NCBI RefSeq assembly: GCF_000218685.1
Contig: NW_006763303.1
Coordinates: 927,599 to 991,598, forward strand
DNA from: Serpula lacrymans var. lacrymans S7.9
Lineage: Eukaryota; Basidiomycota; Agaricomycetes; Boletales; Serpulaceae
DNA: 64,000 nucleotides
Direction: 5' to 3'
A model generated the notes under the pieces. That model saw nothing but the letters and a program-made list of their open reading frames with translations, had not been told where the DNA came from and searched no databases. The position numbers and the translations under genes are program-made. This document shows, one piece after another, positions 22,268 through 34,070 of this stretch (its first letter is position 1; every line of letters begins with the position of its first letter).

Positions 22268-23519
22268 TCATATATCTCGGACCTGCTCCTCCAGCCACGT
22301 CCAAAGTTTTCTTCCTTCCTCAGGGTCATTCGTGCTCTCAATCGCAGAACTGACCTTGACCCATGGGACGAGATACTAACACATCGATATTATCTGCATC
22401 AGGTCGAATCGACAAGCAAGACAACACATCCTTACCTTGCCGCCAAGGTTAACAGCTTCAGGAACAGTACCAGCATAAAGTTGATTGAGGGCACCATGTG
22501 CGACATCGTATAACATCAAGTCCTATGTTTCAAATGCAGTGGTAGAGACGCGTTATCAGTGTCAGAAGATATAAATACAAGTACCGCAACCACATACCGA
22601 TATCCAACTCCACTTGCTGGCATGTCTTAGTAGCTCTGTCTTGATTAAACCCGGATGCAGTGATGTCGACACAATGCCTTGAGCTCCATAGCGCCTATGG
22701 AGTTCCAGCGCGAACACAACGTTACCGAATTTACTCTGTGAGTACAACATCATCGTTCCTTTCTTTTTTCTTTCTGGACCGTCTCTGACCGTCGCATAGT
22801 CAAGGCTGCCGAGCGAGTGTCCCGCCGACGAAGTGTTCACTACCCGCACCTTGCCATCAGGTGAACTCTGGGCAGAAGACAGCAATAGCGGAAGGAGCAG
22901 CTGAGTGAAGAAGAAATGTCCCAAAACATTGGTTCCAAACTGGAGGTCGTATCCGTCGGCTGTAAGCTGTTCGATAGGGGGAATCATAACGCCTCTGATG
23001 GGGAGGGGTATTATGAATCAGCGTATGATAATTTGATGCATGTGGATGTTACTTACCCATTGTTAAATAGCACGTCCAGTCGGGTCTCTTTACTATCACG
23101 CAACATGTCAGCCAACGCACAAAAAACTTGAATGTTCAACGTCTGTACGACCTACCTGAGAAACTCTTGAGCGGAAGCCTTGACACTCTTCAAATCCGCG
23201 AGGTCGAGCTTCAAGAACAACGCTTCCTTCCCTGTTGATTCTCTCAGATCATCGATAGCCTCTTGTGCCTTGGACGGATTTCGCGCAGCGAGATAAACTT
23301 TGGCATTCTTCACCAGCAGTGCCTAAGAACCGCAAATCAACGTCACGGACCCTAACAGAGGTGTTCAGAGAGACGTACCCTAACAGTCTCTCTGCCTATA
23401 CCTGCATTACCGCCTGTTACGATAACCACCTTGCCAGACATATCTGGAATTTTATCGGCAGCAAAATCTGTCTTCGTCGGACAGAGAGTCTGGAGATGGT
23501 GGCCAATAGCAGAAGGCAT
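22268..23519 (-). CDS. Short-chain dehydrogenase/reductase, retinol-dehydrogenase-like
   Basis: NAD(P)-dependent oxidoreductase with a Rossmann fold. The start at 23519 gives MPSAIGHH, about 29 residues before the cofactor site [18 protein letters not shown] (TGxxxGIG). Further exons give [24 protein letters not shown] and then [11 protein letters not shown], the NNxG motif. Catalytic residues are Ser in VVNTSSAGH and YxxxK in YSQSKFGNV. The last exons read [17 protein letters not shown] and a C-terminus containing [16 protein letters not shown], typical of fungal members. A longer in-frame N-terminus up to 23603 is possible but the extra residues look unlike the family. The substrate cannot be told. 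Confidence 0.88.
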
Positions 23520-24497
23520 GCCGTGTATGATGGTGATGTGACGAGTTATAGAGGTGTTGTTTGCTTTGGAGTAATGAATAGCTGGCTTTCTCAACAATCT
23601 CATTTTATAGGCTCACGAGTGCCATCTGCCATCGTAAGCAAAGCGCCGACGGCAGCCCAGGTACACTTTGCCACTATGCTAATCTCATCCCGTGGGTTGA
23701 GAAGCCCATTGGCCGTTCGACGAATGTTGACGTTAGCCAGGCGGCTAGAGGGAAGGCAGAAGTACGCGTTCGTGCGGCAAGACCATTAAAGGCAGTGTGA
23801 TAGACTGTGCCCTCGCACAGCCACTTACCGCGTTCCCCCGGTGGGAGAAGGCTCTTTGTCGGAGTGAAAAGTACATCTCCATATTTTCGAATGTCTTTCG
23901 TCGCCCATTCGAATCAACGCTGCTCATAGCAAGGATTCTGTTCGGGTATGAGACTGTCACGCGTCTGTCACACTTTGCTCCTGGTCACCTGATTGATGTT
24001 CGGCATGGTTGTTACCACGAAACTACTAGTTCAAGTTCAAAACAATGGGATGAGCTACAAAAACATGATTCGCTTTCATTTCATACGTACGTACATGGGG
24101 TGATATAAAACACTCATACGTAGTAGACATACAGTCCTATCAATGCTCATAATGATTTAAAGATATAACAGCGGGTCACAAAAGACAAAGGCTGCAAGCG
24201 CATATGACGCTTGAAGGGATATGCATGTGCGTAAGACGGGGTATCCAGATGGTGATGACGAGCCTTCAGTATCAACACAGCAGAGTAACGGACGACAGCA
24301 AAGTGAGTAAAAACACTGCGAAAACGAAGATGATAATATCAGTTTTAAGAGCAAAAATAATGTGCAACGAAGTCAAAAGCAGGGAGCGCAGGGTCCATAT
24401 TTACCATAATGTGCGTGAATGAAGAGTGACTGTGCCATAAACGCGGATTCTATACAGGCTGGCAAATCACAGCGAACTGGGTGGGATTATCTGGGAA
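23520..24497. other. Intergenic, dehydrogenase promoter side and coiled-coil 3' flank
   Basis: No gene recognised. Open frames on the + strand up to 23789 are antisense to the first exon. The rest has no coding signal. Confidence 0.5.
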
Positions 24498-27400
24498 TTA
24501 AGCTGGCACCAAGTTGGTCCTCCTCATGGATTTAGTGGGTCCAGCAGGTGTATCATCCATGTTCTCCTTTTCATCTTGCTCGCTTGGTGTAGAAGCTGCA
24601 CTAAATCTTCTGACGCCTGCTTGAAATTTTTGAGATTGATTCAGCGACGATCCAGACGTTTTGCGCATGGTGCTTGCTGTGGGCGTGGATGGCCCCGACC
24701 GCACAGTGGTAGATCGTAAGAGAGAAGAAGGGAGCTTTGTACTAGCCGGTGTAGGCGTGCCTGATAGAGATGGTCGAGAGAATTTGGCTGGAGGAGGTCC
24801 CATGCTCCCTGCAACTTTAGAACCCGAAGCAGCGTTCATACGGGCACTTTTGCTCAAAGCTGATAAGCCAGGCCTCGCAATTGCCGAAGGTGGATCGGAA
24901 ACTTTCCGTTCTTTGAGCCCGTCTTTACTAACATCTGACAATGCGGATGAGGGCCTCGATGTTGAGGGAGTAGAGAAGGGTGCTGATTCACGGCTTCTAG
25001 GTTGGATTTTTGAAGGTTGTGCTGGTGTACTCCCTGCAGTGCCACGCATCCCCGCCTTCCTTTTGAGCTGCATATTCGTTTCGCGTTAGCAAGACATACA
25101 GACTCTAAAAGCTAGTGCTTACCAGTTCCAGTTCCTGTTGCTTTGAATCAAGTGCAATATTCAATCCATTCAGGTCTTCCTTATCCTGGGACCTCTGCTT
25201 CGTCAATTGCATGACCTTCACTTCCTTATCCGCGCTTTCCTGTTGTAATTCGTGGATCTGCCTTCTCATTCTTTCGACTTCGTCTTTCAGCGCATTTACC
25301 CTCTCCTTCAGGGTACCAAGCAAAACGTCCGACTCGGCCTTCTCCTTAATCATCACCTCCATTTGTTCTCTGGCGTCCTTCTCCTGCATGATCATTTCCT
25401 CGAGCTCTCGCTTGTGTTCGTCCAACTGGTGGGCGTGACTTCTTTTCTGATTTGCCAATTGCTCCCGTATTTCTTCGACTTGAGCTTCGCGCTGAACTAC
25501 GCGTTGCAACAGCGTATTAATTTCGGTATTACATTTCTTGATGTTCTCCTCCAGTCTAGAAATGCTCTCTGAGCTGTATTGCCTTTCCGATTCAAGCTTT
25601 GCAACGTGGTCTTCACGTTCCTGCAGGGCCTGCGTTAGGTGATCGGCGTGCTCACGCTCGCTTCGCAATTGTTCGTTGAGCTACGTAGCATTAGTACAAG
25701 TAAATGATAAGAGCGTTCAGACAAACCTCTTCATGCTCCTTCTGCGAAACCTCCGTTGCGTCAAGTGCTTCCTGCAACTCATTTTCTAGGTCGATTCTGT
25801 GGTTTTCATGATCGTTCCACTCCTCTTCCGTAAATTCTATTCGACGTTCAAGTGCTTCGATTTCTGTTTTCAAGGCGTCACGTTCTTTCACCAGGCCTTC
25901 CACCTTCTCTCCAGCCGATTCGGTGTGCTTCCATTGGGCTTCTAGTTCATTCTTCAAGACATCGTACTCCTCAGTCTTCCGGGTGACAAGGTCCCGGTAC
26001 GCCTCCAGCTCGGACAACAGGTCGGCATTTTCCTTTTCAAGTTGATCCCGACTATTCTTTAGCTGTTTACGTTCTTCCGTCCATGAAGATTCTGCGTCCC
26101 GATGACGCTCTCGTTCCTCTTCACCGGCTCGTTCCGTCCTGGCCATCAGAGCTTTGAGCTCATCGTCCCCATCCGTGACACCCATCTGCTCGATTTGTTC
26201 CTTGGCTTCCCGAATACCATCCTGCAACGCCCTCTGGCTGTCATCCCTTCTTTTGAGCGCTGATTTGAGTTGTTCAATCTCGTCATCTCTGCCCTTGAGG
26301 GTTACCGCAAGTACTTCCCTTTCGGCTCGCGCGGAAGCCTCCCGATTCTCGACGTCACCTTTCTCTCGCTCAAGGTGTGATATTTGTCTGTGCAGCTGCC
26401 TGAGAGCTTCGCTGCTGGCCTCATCCATCACACTCCGCTCCATACTTTCCTGACGGCTTAGGTCGACCTCTTCTTCGAGGTGTCTGCACATTTTCTCCAA
26501 CTCTGCAGCCTTCTTTTTCCATGTCCGCAATACTCCTTTCCGCTTGTCGTTCTCTTTCTCTGCATTGTCAAGCCTGGACGTTAAAACCTGAACGAGCTCG
26601 TCTCGGGCACTCAAGTCAATCTCGAACTGGGCGCACAGCTCCTGTTGCAAAGCTAATTGAGTCCTCAAGGACCAGATGAGGTCCTCTTCCCGGGATGTTT
26701 TACGCATGTGCGTTACTCCTTTAGGAGGCGTGGTAGGAATCATTGTTTGCGGAGTGTAATAGGTAGTTGCATTGACACGAAATGGATCAGGCTCAGGGCT
26801 TGCGTATACGACCAATGCGGATGTAGAATCGTCCTCGATGTCTGCTTCTGGAGATTTTTTGGGTTTAATGATGGATTGGAAGACAGTGTCGCTCATTGCG
26901 CGACTACGATTTTTAGTCGCAGGAGAGGCAGAACGCTCGCTGTTGATGAGACTCGACTTCACTGAATCTGTGGGTGACAATTTTCCCATTGAGTGGAACA
27001 TGGTTTGGCCAAAGCTGAATGATAGGCTGCGATCATGTTGCCCAGAGGCTGAATCTCCATCACGCTTCCCTTCCTGCTCCTTAAATGGAGTAGATGTGAT
27101 GGTGCCCTTGATGGAACCGTTATCTCCGTTAGGCATATCCATTGCAGTGTCGAGCAACAAGGGTTCGGAATACATAGGGATGGTGGGCAGTTCATGTTCC
27201 TGGGAAAGGTCGAAAATATTACTCTCGTTCGGCACAGGAGGAGGCACCATGAACGATAGGATATCTGACGATGGAGTAGATGCAACTTCCTCCTCGTGAG
27301 GAGGAAAAAGCTCCATAGCGGAGGGACGTAGAGGACGAGAAGAGTCTGCTTTCTCGATTTGAGCTTTATGCAGACGGTCTGCAAATGAGATAGGGTCTGG

Positions 27401-28031
27401 ATTGCTGTCCATGGATACCTCGGGGCTTATCACTTTATAAGCATCACGAGAGAAGAAACGAACATTCTGGCCTGTACCAGGCGTCTTGGGGTCACGAAGG
27501 ATAGAACGCACTGACCCGTATTTCATGTCCAGCACGGGTGTGGCTAGTCCCTGCATACTTTCTAAGGAGGGTCGCGATGGGTCCTGAGGAGAACGCAATG
27601 TGTCGACGGAAGGACGAGTCGTTTCTACGGAACCACGAGCTAGGGAAGATTGAGAACCTGGAACGAAACTTGTGAAGATACAGTTTATGGTATGTATATA
27701 CTGGCGGCTTACTATTTCCCCTGAGTTGCAAATGAGATCTCACTTTCTTGGGAAGTCCAATGGGGAGTTTGAGTGGGGAGTCGCTATCGTCGCCCTTTGG
27801 TATTTTCGACATACGTTTGAACATGCCACGGCGTGAATGTTTCGACGGTGAACCCGGGGGACTTGGTGTTGGAAGTGGGGCGTCTACATCTGCATTATGG
27901 AAGACAGACATGTTGGGATGCTGCTCGTATACTCTGGATAGGACATCAGCTTGAGCGTGTGGGATCGATGGTTCAGCTTCTTGCTCATTGCCCTGCCGAG
28001 GCTTGAGGGCATTGCTTATCTTCGACCACAT
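24498..28031 (-). CDS. Long coiled-coil protein, possibly spindle-pole or cytoskeletal
   Basis: Roughly 1100 residues in at least four exons (28031 to about 27717, about 27656 to 25733, about 25680 to 25121, about 25076 to 24498). The N-terminus is basic and Ser/Pro-rich with MWSKISNALKP and KHSRRGMFKRMSK. A short conserved-looking motif, SVRSILRDPKTPGTG then NVRFFSRDAYKVISPE, follows. The middle, from about residue 390 to 900, is almost continuous heptad coiled coil with strings of E/K/R/Q/L. The C-terminal ~170 residues are Ser/Thr/Pro-rich and basic, with many SP/TP sites. This architecture resembles spindle-pole and microtubule-organising proteins, but I recognise no diagnostic domain, so the role is a guess. 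Confidence 0.8.
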
Positions 28032-28606
28032 GATACGTGCTTGAAGTGGAAAGAAGTGTCGAGGGCGTCGAAGGCGACGGCGAGCGAGCTAGCTTCTGCT
28101 GAATAGCGACTATTAGTGTGCAATTTGAAACGTGAGCGCGAGAATAGTGAACTGAAAGGCCACTTTTGACCTTTACGCGAGATCACGTGACAGTTGAACT
28201 TGCGAGTCGCGTTGGGCCACGTGATCATTCTCAGGGCCCTTTCAGAGCGCGACGGTGTTCTCTTCTACACCGCCATTTTTGGTCGGAGTCTCCCAAACAT
28301 TTTACTACGAGAGAGCAGGGCCGATCTCCGACGGCAGGGACCTTGTTTACATTTTCAGTGTGATTTTGCGGTGGGTATATATCATATGATTTAGTGTGTT
28401 CAAGGATACAGTGTTGCAAACTTGAGTATGGTTAAGAAGTATAAGAGACAAATTTATAGTTTATATGCATGTATCATAATGAGCTTTGTTCAGTATTATG
28501 CTCATATGCTTCTGCATCATTTCCACCATTGTTTAAGAGTTTACAGTTGTGATCTATGACTTGTTTCCATTTCACTCACTGATATATGAACTAGTTGACT
28601 GAGGAC
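28032..28606. other. Promoter region of the coiled-coil gene and edge of the transposon nest
   Basis: No gene. It contains the paired CACGTG sites at 28184 and 28218. From about 28400 the sequence turns AT-rich and transposon-like. Confidence 0.5.
28184..28223. promoter_or_regulatory. Two CACGTG E-boxes in mirrored orientation
   Basis: GATCACGTGA and CCACGTGATC sit 34 bp apart, about 155-190 bp upstream of the coiled-coil start codon. CACGTG is the core site of Cbf1/Pho4-type bHLH proteins in fungi. The mirrored flanks (GATCACGTG, CACGTGATC) suggest a composite site. Function is inferred from position and motif only. Confidence 0.4.
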
Positions 28607-29790
28607 ATGTCATCCACCTGCTGCCATCATCTGGTATCCACAAATGTAAGTCTTGCATAAGCTTATATATACAGCTAAACATAACCTCTCTTAGAATACC
28701 GGTGGGAATGGAGCCACTAAAACTACCACTGGCATTCATGGTTCACTTATTCCTCAACCAGTGAGTACTTATAGCTTGCTGTTAGTTAGGGCTCCCATAC
28801 ATTTTGTATCTTGAGCAGGTCAACAAAAAGTCCCATGTGACAAAGCAACTGACACCTCTGAATGATGCCCAGTCCCAACTACCCTCAAAGTCCAAAGCCC
28901 ACCCTTGTTGGTACAATTGATAAGACTGAGGATATCTTTAAGCACCGACTTGCAAAAGGTTTAACTATGAACACGCCAGTGCAAAATGATGCAGATAGCT
29001 CATTCTCCTCATCTCTTTTCCTTCACTTCTTGAAGGACTCAAAAACAAGCTTCATATAGGTGACATTAATGAAAATGAAGACAATCAGATAATGTCTAGT
29101 GGTAAGGACATCCTTTCTGAGTGAATCTACCCATATATTGACACAATAAGCTAGATCCATCTGACAGCAACTTCAGCACTACAGAGCATGCAATCAGAAA
29201 TAAAGCTGCAATCAGAAATATTGTCGTAAGGAAAATATTTACAGTTTTTACTCGCAAGGCAAGACATTGCCAGCATGTTTGACAGCTTACAAGGAGGGGG
29301 AAAATGAGGCAATGGGAATATACACCACAAACAAATTGTCATCCACCGGAGGGGAAGCTAATTACCATGATGACAATGACAATTATGCAGAAGATGGGTA
29401 CTATCATACTGAAGATAACAATGCTGCACAGAATGAAGATGATATTGTGCAAGGACTGGACAAAGGTTCCTAGTCATCTATCTTGTCAAGCGCTACTTGA
29501 AGTGGATGAATTCACAAAAGGCAATTTAGAAAAGGCAGAATCACTTGCAAGAGTATTTGGCAAGTTTTGTTGTGATATCCTTATTGCTGCTGGATTTTCT
29601 GCCAAAGTGTCAAGAGGTGAAAATAGGGCCAACATGTTCTGCTGCTGGTTCCGGGCAACTCAGGAAAAGCCTGTTAGTCGTGAGTGCTCTAGCAATTTAT
29701 ATATTTATATTTTCTAACCTTTCCCTTAGTCACAAAAATATAGACAAATCCCAGAAGGGGATAAAGTCAGTACAGGACAGGGATATCTGA
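28607..29790 (+). pseudogene. Remnant of a transposon-associated basidiomycete gene
   Basis: Short exons can be chained: 28607-28645 (start), then NTGGNGATKTTTGIHGSLI, then VNKKSHVTKQLTPLN and AQSQLPSKSKAHP, with usable GT-AG borders. Later an acidic D/N/E-rich stretch (29355-29460) precedes ESLARVFGKFCCDILIAAGF and KVSRGENRANMFCCWF. The latter resembles a small helical domain I associate with genes in KDZ or Plavaka neighbourhoods (inferred). Stops and frame changes separate the parts. No transposase catalytic motif is left. Confidence 0.4.
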
Positions 29791-30613
29791 ACAGCTGCAC
29801 AGGAGGATCCAAATTGTACTATTATGCTATTAATGACTCAGCATCAAAATGCTCCTGAAGTATACTGAGGTCATTTTTATAAGAGATAAACACAGCAGGT
29901 TAGTTCCAAGTGTGGCATAAAATACAATCATACTTTCTTCTACATATTGCACTGGCAATGTATCCACTTGAGTCACCCATATTTGGGGAGTTATTAGCTT
30001 GATTATCACAACCACAGCATTGGGGCTAAGAGCCCTTAAATAGGTTAAAGGGATAATCCCTCCACTGACCTTGATTACAGGGAAGGGATTATCCTTAGTG
30101 AACTTCAATCATAGAGATGGGATAATCCCTAAAGAGAACTTCCCTGTTAGCAACAAACCCTTAAGAAGTGAGGGGATATTGTACAATAAATCCTTTGAAA
30201 AAGCAGTCAACCAAATCTATTTCTACTTGTGTCACTGAGGCCAGAAATTGGCTCACATCTTTGGTGAGTTTTTGTTTTTTAACTAAGATTCCTAGTCATC
30301 AGCTCAAAAGTATTTCCATAGCATGTGAACCAAATCACATGACCTATGGGGCAATTTTATAGCCAAGAGTATATACAATTTATAATTCCACCAAAGCTAA
30401 ATGTAACACTCAAGCTGTTTGATGGTATGCTTCATACATGATACCCAGAGTTAACATGGAAAAGGTTTTTGGAGTCACTGTACTTTGAATGATGTATGTG
30501 CAAGTTTGATTTATTCAGTGCCATAGTTGCCAAGAATAACACTATATTCTTCCTTTTGATCTTTATGGTGTGGTGTAAGTTTCTGAAATGGGCATATATT
30601 GCTGAGAATGATG
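29791..30613. other. AT-rich sequence before the LTR-like repeat
   Basis: No gene or repeat end recognised. It contains several gggattatccc-type words near 30050-30130 (gggataatccct and its near complements), probably a degenerate local repeat. Confidence 0.5.
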
Positions 30614-30890
30614 TGTCAATGATGAAGACTGTTGCTAGAAAACCACACACAAAAAAACAAACTAACACACAATCTTCCCAGATTCCACGGAACTTGTTTA
30701 TGGGCTTTGCCTCCTAGAATAGTGGAGTGGTCTGGTTGTTCGTGGGGTGGTACGTATAACGATCCTTCAAAGTAAAACCCAAAGATGTATGGGTGTGTGG
30801 TTTTGAGGAGGAGGGATAGTTGGAATGCAGAAAGATAAGGGCTGTGTGGCGAGTATAGACGAGCACTACCTTGTTAATAGTAGCACAAGG

Positions 30891-31291
30891 TGTAACAACC
30901 AAGAGTTATTTACTCTGGCGCACACAGGAACACACTATAAAGAATATGATGGGGAGTGGTTACCCCTTAGGCTGCAGTGAGTTAGTTGTGCTAGACAACA
31001 GGAGGACTCGCTGGGTCCTTCCCCATGTATTGCTCCTGTATATATACTAAAATACATGAGGTACTGTACAGTTGTAAATAAAGTTTAAGGTCCGATATCT
31101 AGCATGTGACCGGTCACATGATGAGTCTAGACACTGGTCAGGTAATGTGTCACATGACTGGTCATGTGACTATGAAAAGTCGAAAATGTAAAGTAAAGTA
31201 AATGGTCACATGACTGGTCATGTGACTTGGAAAATAAAAGTAGAAGTACAAAAGTGAAGCGTAAGTAGGTGCTGGTATGTCAATTGTAACA
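30891..31291 (+). repeat. Solo LTR, TGTAACA family, 401 bp, TSD caagg
   Basis: TGTAACAACCAAGAG to AATTGTAACA, flanked by caagg at 30886-30890 and 31292-31296. Copy II of the host repeat reads gcacaaggtagg without the insert (43510-43521), giving a true empty site. It contains paired CACATGACYGGTCAYGTG-like words. Confidence 0.92.
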
Positions 31292-31599
31292 CAAGGTAGG
31301 TTTGAGACTGACAATATGATGAGGTGACAAAGTTCCCAGTGATAGCAGGCTCCTGACGCACAGACTGTAGTGCTCAGAAGGACTCTAATTGAAAGGGATG
31401 ACAATCACTTTCAAAAGTGGGAAGTGACAATGACAGCAATTAACAGTGGTAGCAGTGGTCTGGTTGTGACCACACTGGATCACAAGTAGCAGTAAGAAGT
31501 GGACTTAAGATTAGAGAAGAAGTCTGGAATCGAGTTCTTGTTTTTTTTACAAGGTAAAATACAGGGGTTTATATAGTAAAAGAAAAGTAGGCTATGCAC

Positions 31600-31985
31600 T
31601 GTTACGATAACACAATTTCCGGACATCTCCTTTCCTTTTTATTCTCCGCTTTAACTTTATACTTTAAGTACCACGTGGCATTTCCCTTTCTCGCGCCGCG
31701 TTGCCTTTCTTTTACTTTTAGACTTAACTCTCTCACGCAGTGGAGCTGGCCATACGGGCTAGACCCTATAACATCATCAGCCACTGCCTTCATCAACTGT
31801 ATAGTACACATGTACAAACAACCTGTAGTAGTATATATACCCCAATAGATACAGGAGACTCCTCAGCGAGTCCTCCTGTTGTTAACCAACAAACTCTCTG
31901 CAGCTCAAGGGGTAACCACTCCCTCTTCATTTTCTTTATAGTGTGGTTCTGTGTGCGCCAGAGTAACTAACTCTTGGTTGTTACA
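31600..31985 (-). repeat. Solo LTR, TGTAACA family, reverse orientation, 386 bp, TSD tgcac
   Basis: Read on the minus strand it runs TGTAACAACCAAGAG to TTATCGTAACA. The pentamer tgcac lies at 31595-31599 and 31986-31990. Copy II reads ggctatacacagtatag, uninterrupted, at the same point (43803-43819). It is a different subfamily from the LTR at 30891 and is closer to the one at 2733-3157. Confidence 0.92.
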
Positions 31986-32375
31986 TGCACAGTATAGCTG
32001 TGCAAAAAGAATGAGAAAGAACATGAAGGAAGGAATGTATGCTGACAAATCCTGCATAGGTAGTACAGGATAAGATTGTCAAAAAAGGAAAAGGAAGGGA
32101 TAGAACAATGAATGCTGTGAGTAATGTCACAGGTTTGTACAGCCATAAAGTAAAGTCCAATAGCAAAAAGAGAGCAGGAAAATCATGATGTCATGGGAAG
32201 ATGGAGTAAAAAAAGGGCAAGGCAAAACACTATCAGTATCAACACAGTTCCTTTATTGTCAGTCAGGCATTCTAAAAAATATGTGTCCATAAAAATGATT
32301 CAAAAATCAAAAATAATTGCACTGTAAATGAATGTTCTGCTGAAAAAAAAGAAACTGGAGCCACCGGTCCACCAC

Positions 32376-32918
32376 CTAGTCCAATTCCGACAGTTCCATG
32401 GCCTTACCAATGGACTGGTTGTGTTGGACCACCTGATCAAACGAGGGAGGGAGAGGAGTAGTCCCAATTTGGAACAAGTGAATCCCAGGCAGCGTGTGGT
32501 AGGTGTAGCTGTAGCGAAGACGATGGACAAAAGATATGTGTACCCAAGTGAATGGGACAGCAATGAACATGGGCAACGCAAGGGGATGAACCTTCTCCAG
32601 CTCAAAAACTACCCACCCATGCTCCAGCTAGGCAAGACAAGCGGCCGATGTTTTGATAGTATATGATGGTAGATTGATGTCATAAAGATGGACCTGTTGC
32701 CCTATTTGAACCGGCCGCCGGGGCTTTGCTGATATCAGCAATGGCATGTGGTAGTCGACGGATCGGCAATGGAAGCGGATAAGAAGTGGTGACATCAGAA
32801 ATAGTGGGGGAGCAAAGAAGACAAGGAGGAGGAGGCTGGAGGTGACGAGGAGGCGAACTAAAATGGGGATCCAGAAACGACCATCGGGTGAGAATAAAAA
32901 TGAGAGTAAGGGACCCAT
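32376..32918 (-). pseudogene. Small ORF of the 1.8 kb repeat, one premature stop
   Basis: 180 codons in one frame from an ATG in CCACC-ATGG context (32918, as read in the uninterrupted repeat) to TAG at 32376-32378. There is a single internal TAG at 32628-32630, where copy II has TGG (Trp), so G-to-A broke it here. The N-terminus is hydrophobic (WIPILVRLLVTSSLLLLVFF, a probable membrane or signal segment). The C-terminal part reads VHPLALPMFIAVPFTWVHI. Copies II and III keep the same frame and C-terminus. An AATAAA lies about 120 bp past the stop (copy III, near 45516). I recognise no family. The Ty3 5' LTR now sits two bases before the start codon. Confidence 0.5.
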
Positions 32919-32920
32919 GG

Positions 32921-33305
32921 TGTCACGACTTGAACCAGAAGCGCTAGTCTGAGCGCTAAGTTTCTTTTTCTTTTTCTTTTACATCTGATCACATGACAGA
33001 TAAGATATGTTAAGCTGCTGCTTTAGCGCGGATAACATAATACCTAGTTATATCAGATCACGTGACCACCACGTGACACGAGTCTAGAATTATTACAAAG
33101 AACATCAGTCAGCGCCTCATGGCTACTGCATGTTAGCTCAGTCAGCGCCTCATGGCTGACTTTCAGAAACATATATATAGTAGACCATCATGTACATACT
33201 TTCCTCAGTTGTTGATTAATTCTCAATCGCTACTTGAAAACGCTACTTGTTTGATTTAAGCTTTTATCCCTCCGTTAACTCGGTATAGGGGATAGAGGTT
33301 TTACA
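32921..33305 (+). repeat. 5' LTR of the Ty3 element
   Basis: TGTCACGACTTG to GGTTTTACA. It holds two CACGTGAC words near 33059-33076, an 18-bp direct repeat containing cagcgcctcatggct near 33100 and 33140, and a TATA box atatatatag at 33171-33180. It also holds the predicted RNA start about 26-35 bp downstream, at cagttgttgatt (33206-33217). Confidence 0.95.
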
Positions 33306-33306
33306 C

Positions 33307-33318
33307 AATCAACAACTG
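33307..33318 (+). promoter_or_regulatory. Self-priming primer-binding site
   Basis: aatcaacaactg, 1 nt after the 5' LTR, is the perfect complement of cagttgttgatt at 33206-33217 inside the LTR, at the expected 5' end of the transcript. There is no TGG start as in tRNA-primed elements. This is the arrangement known from Tf1 and sushi-group elements, where the RNA 5' end folds back to prime reverse transcription. Confidence 0.75.
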
Positions 33319-33887
33319 CTACAAGTACCGTTTATGAACTTAACAGCAACAATCCTAACAACCATCATCGTCACCATCATCATCATCCTACTAATCCTAA
33401 CCCTACTCAAACACTCAACCCAAACTACCACTACTCTTCCACTCCATCACATCCCTACTCGCCCCGACACCATCTTATCTTTCTTTCCCGCCAACGTATC
33501 ACCTTCCTCATCCCAAGACTCCTTCGTAACCATCCCCCTATAAATACATTTATATCACTATAATCTCTTTGGTGTGGAACCATTGGGATTTTCTCGGTTT
33601 TACCTAGTTTCATTTTCGATTTCCTCTGACCAGGCCGCGCATTTGCGTCCGCCAGTCGGGAGAAGGACTGAAAGCTTAATAAGCTGGTCACATTGGGACA
33701 ACCGTTCGGACCCCAATTTATCACTATACTTTTTACATAAAATTCATAAAATACAAAAATAGTTACCATACCTACATAGTCAGTAGTGGGCTGAAGAGGA
33801 CCACTTTGACTCAAAGAGAATAGATAGACTACTAGGATCTTAGAAAGCGGTGTATCGATCCAGCTTATCACTGGTGAACTCCTTTCT

Positions 33888-34070
33888 ATGCTTAGTAGAG
33901 ACTTTTACATTTGGATCGGAGAGCAACACATTTACTCTCAAGATTACGTATTCAAAGGGAAATTCCCTTTACCAGAAATAGAACCCATCAGAATACCATC
34001 CCCTTTAATCAAATCCGAAACTCCCCCTCCTCCCCAACTCACGTTTAATGTCCAACCTAGAATATCGTGA
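33888..34070 (+). CDS. Small ORF overlapping the gag start
   Basis: 60 codons, starting MLSRDFYIWIGEQHIY and ending in a Pro-rich stretch. The last 23 nt overlap the gag start codon in another frame (gag ATG at 34048, this stop at 34068-34070). The close overlap would suit termination-reinitiation. I know of no function, and it could be a regulatory upstream ORF rather than a protein gene. Confidence 0.4.
   Translation: MLSRDFYIWIGEQHIYSQDYVFKGKFPLPEIEPIRIPSPLIKSETPPPPQLTFNVQPRIS

Noticed and set aside
21288..22513. Overlapping + strand ORFs upstream of Lon
   Set aside because: Part is antisense to the Lon first exon, and the rest has no motif or splice pattern.
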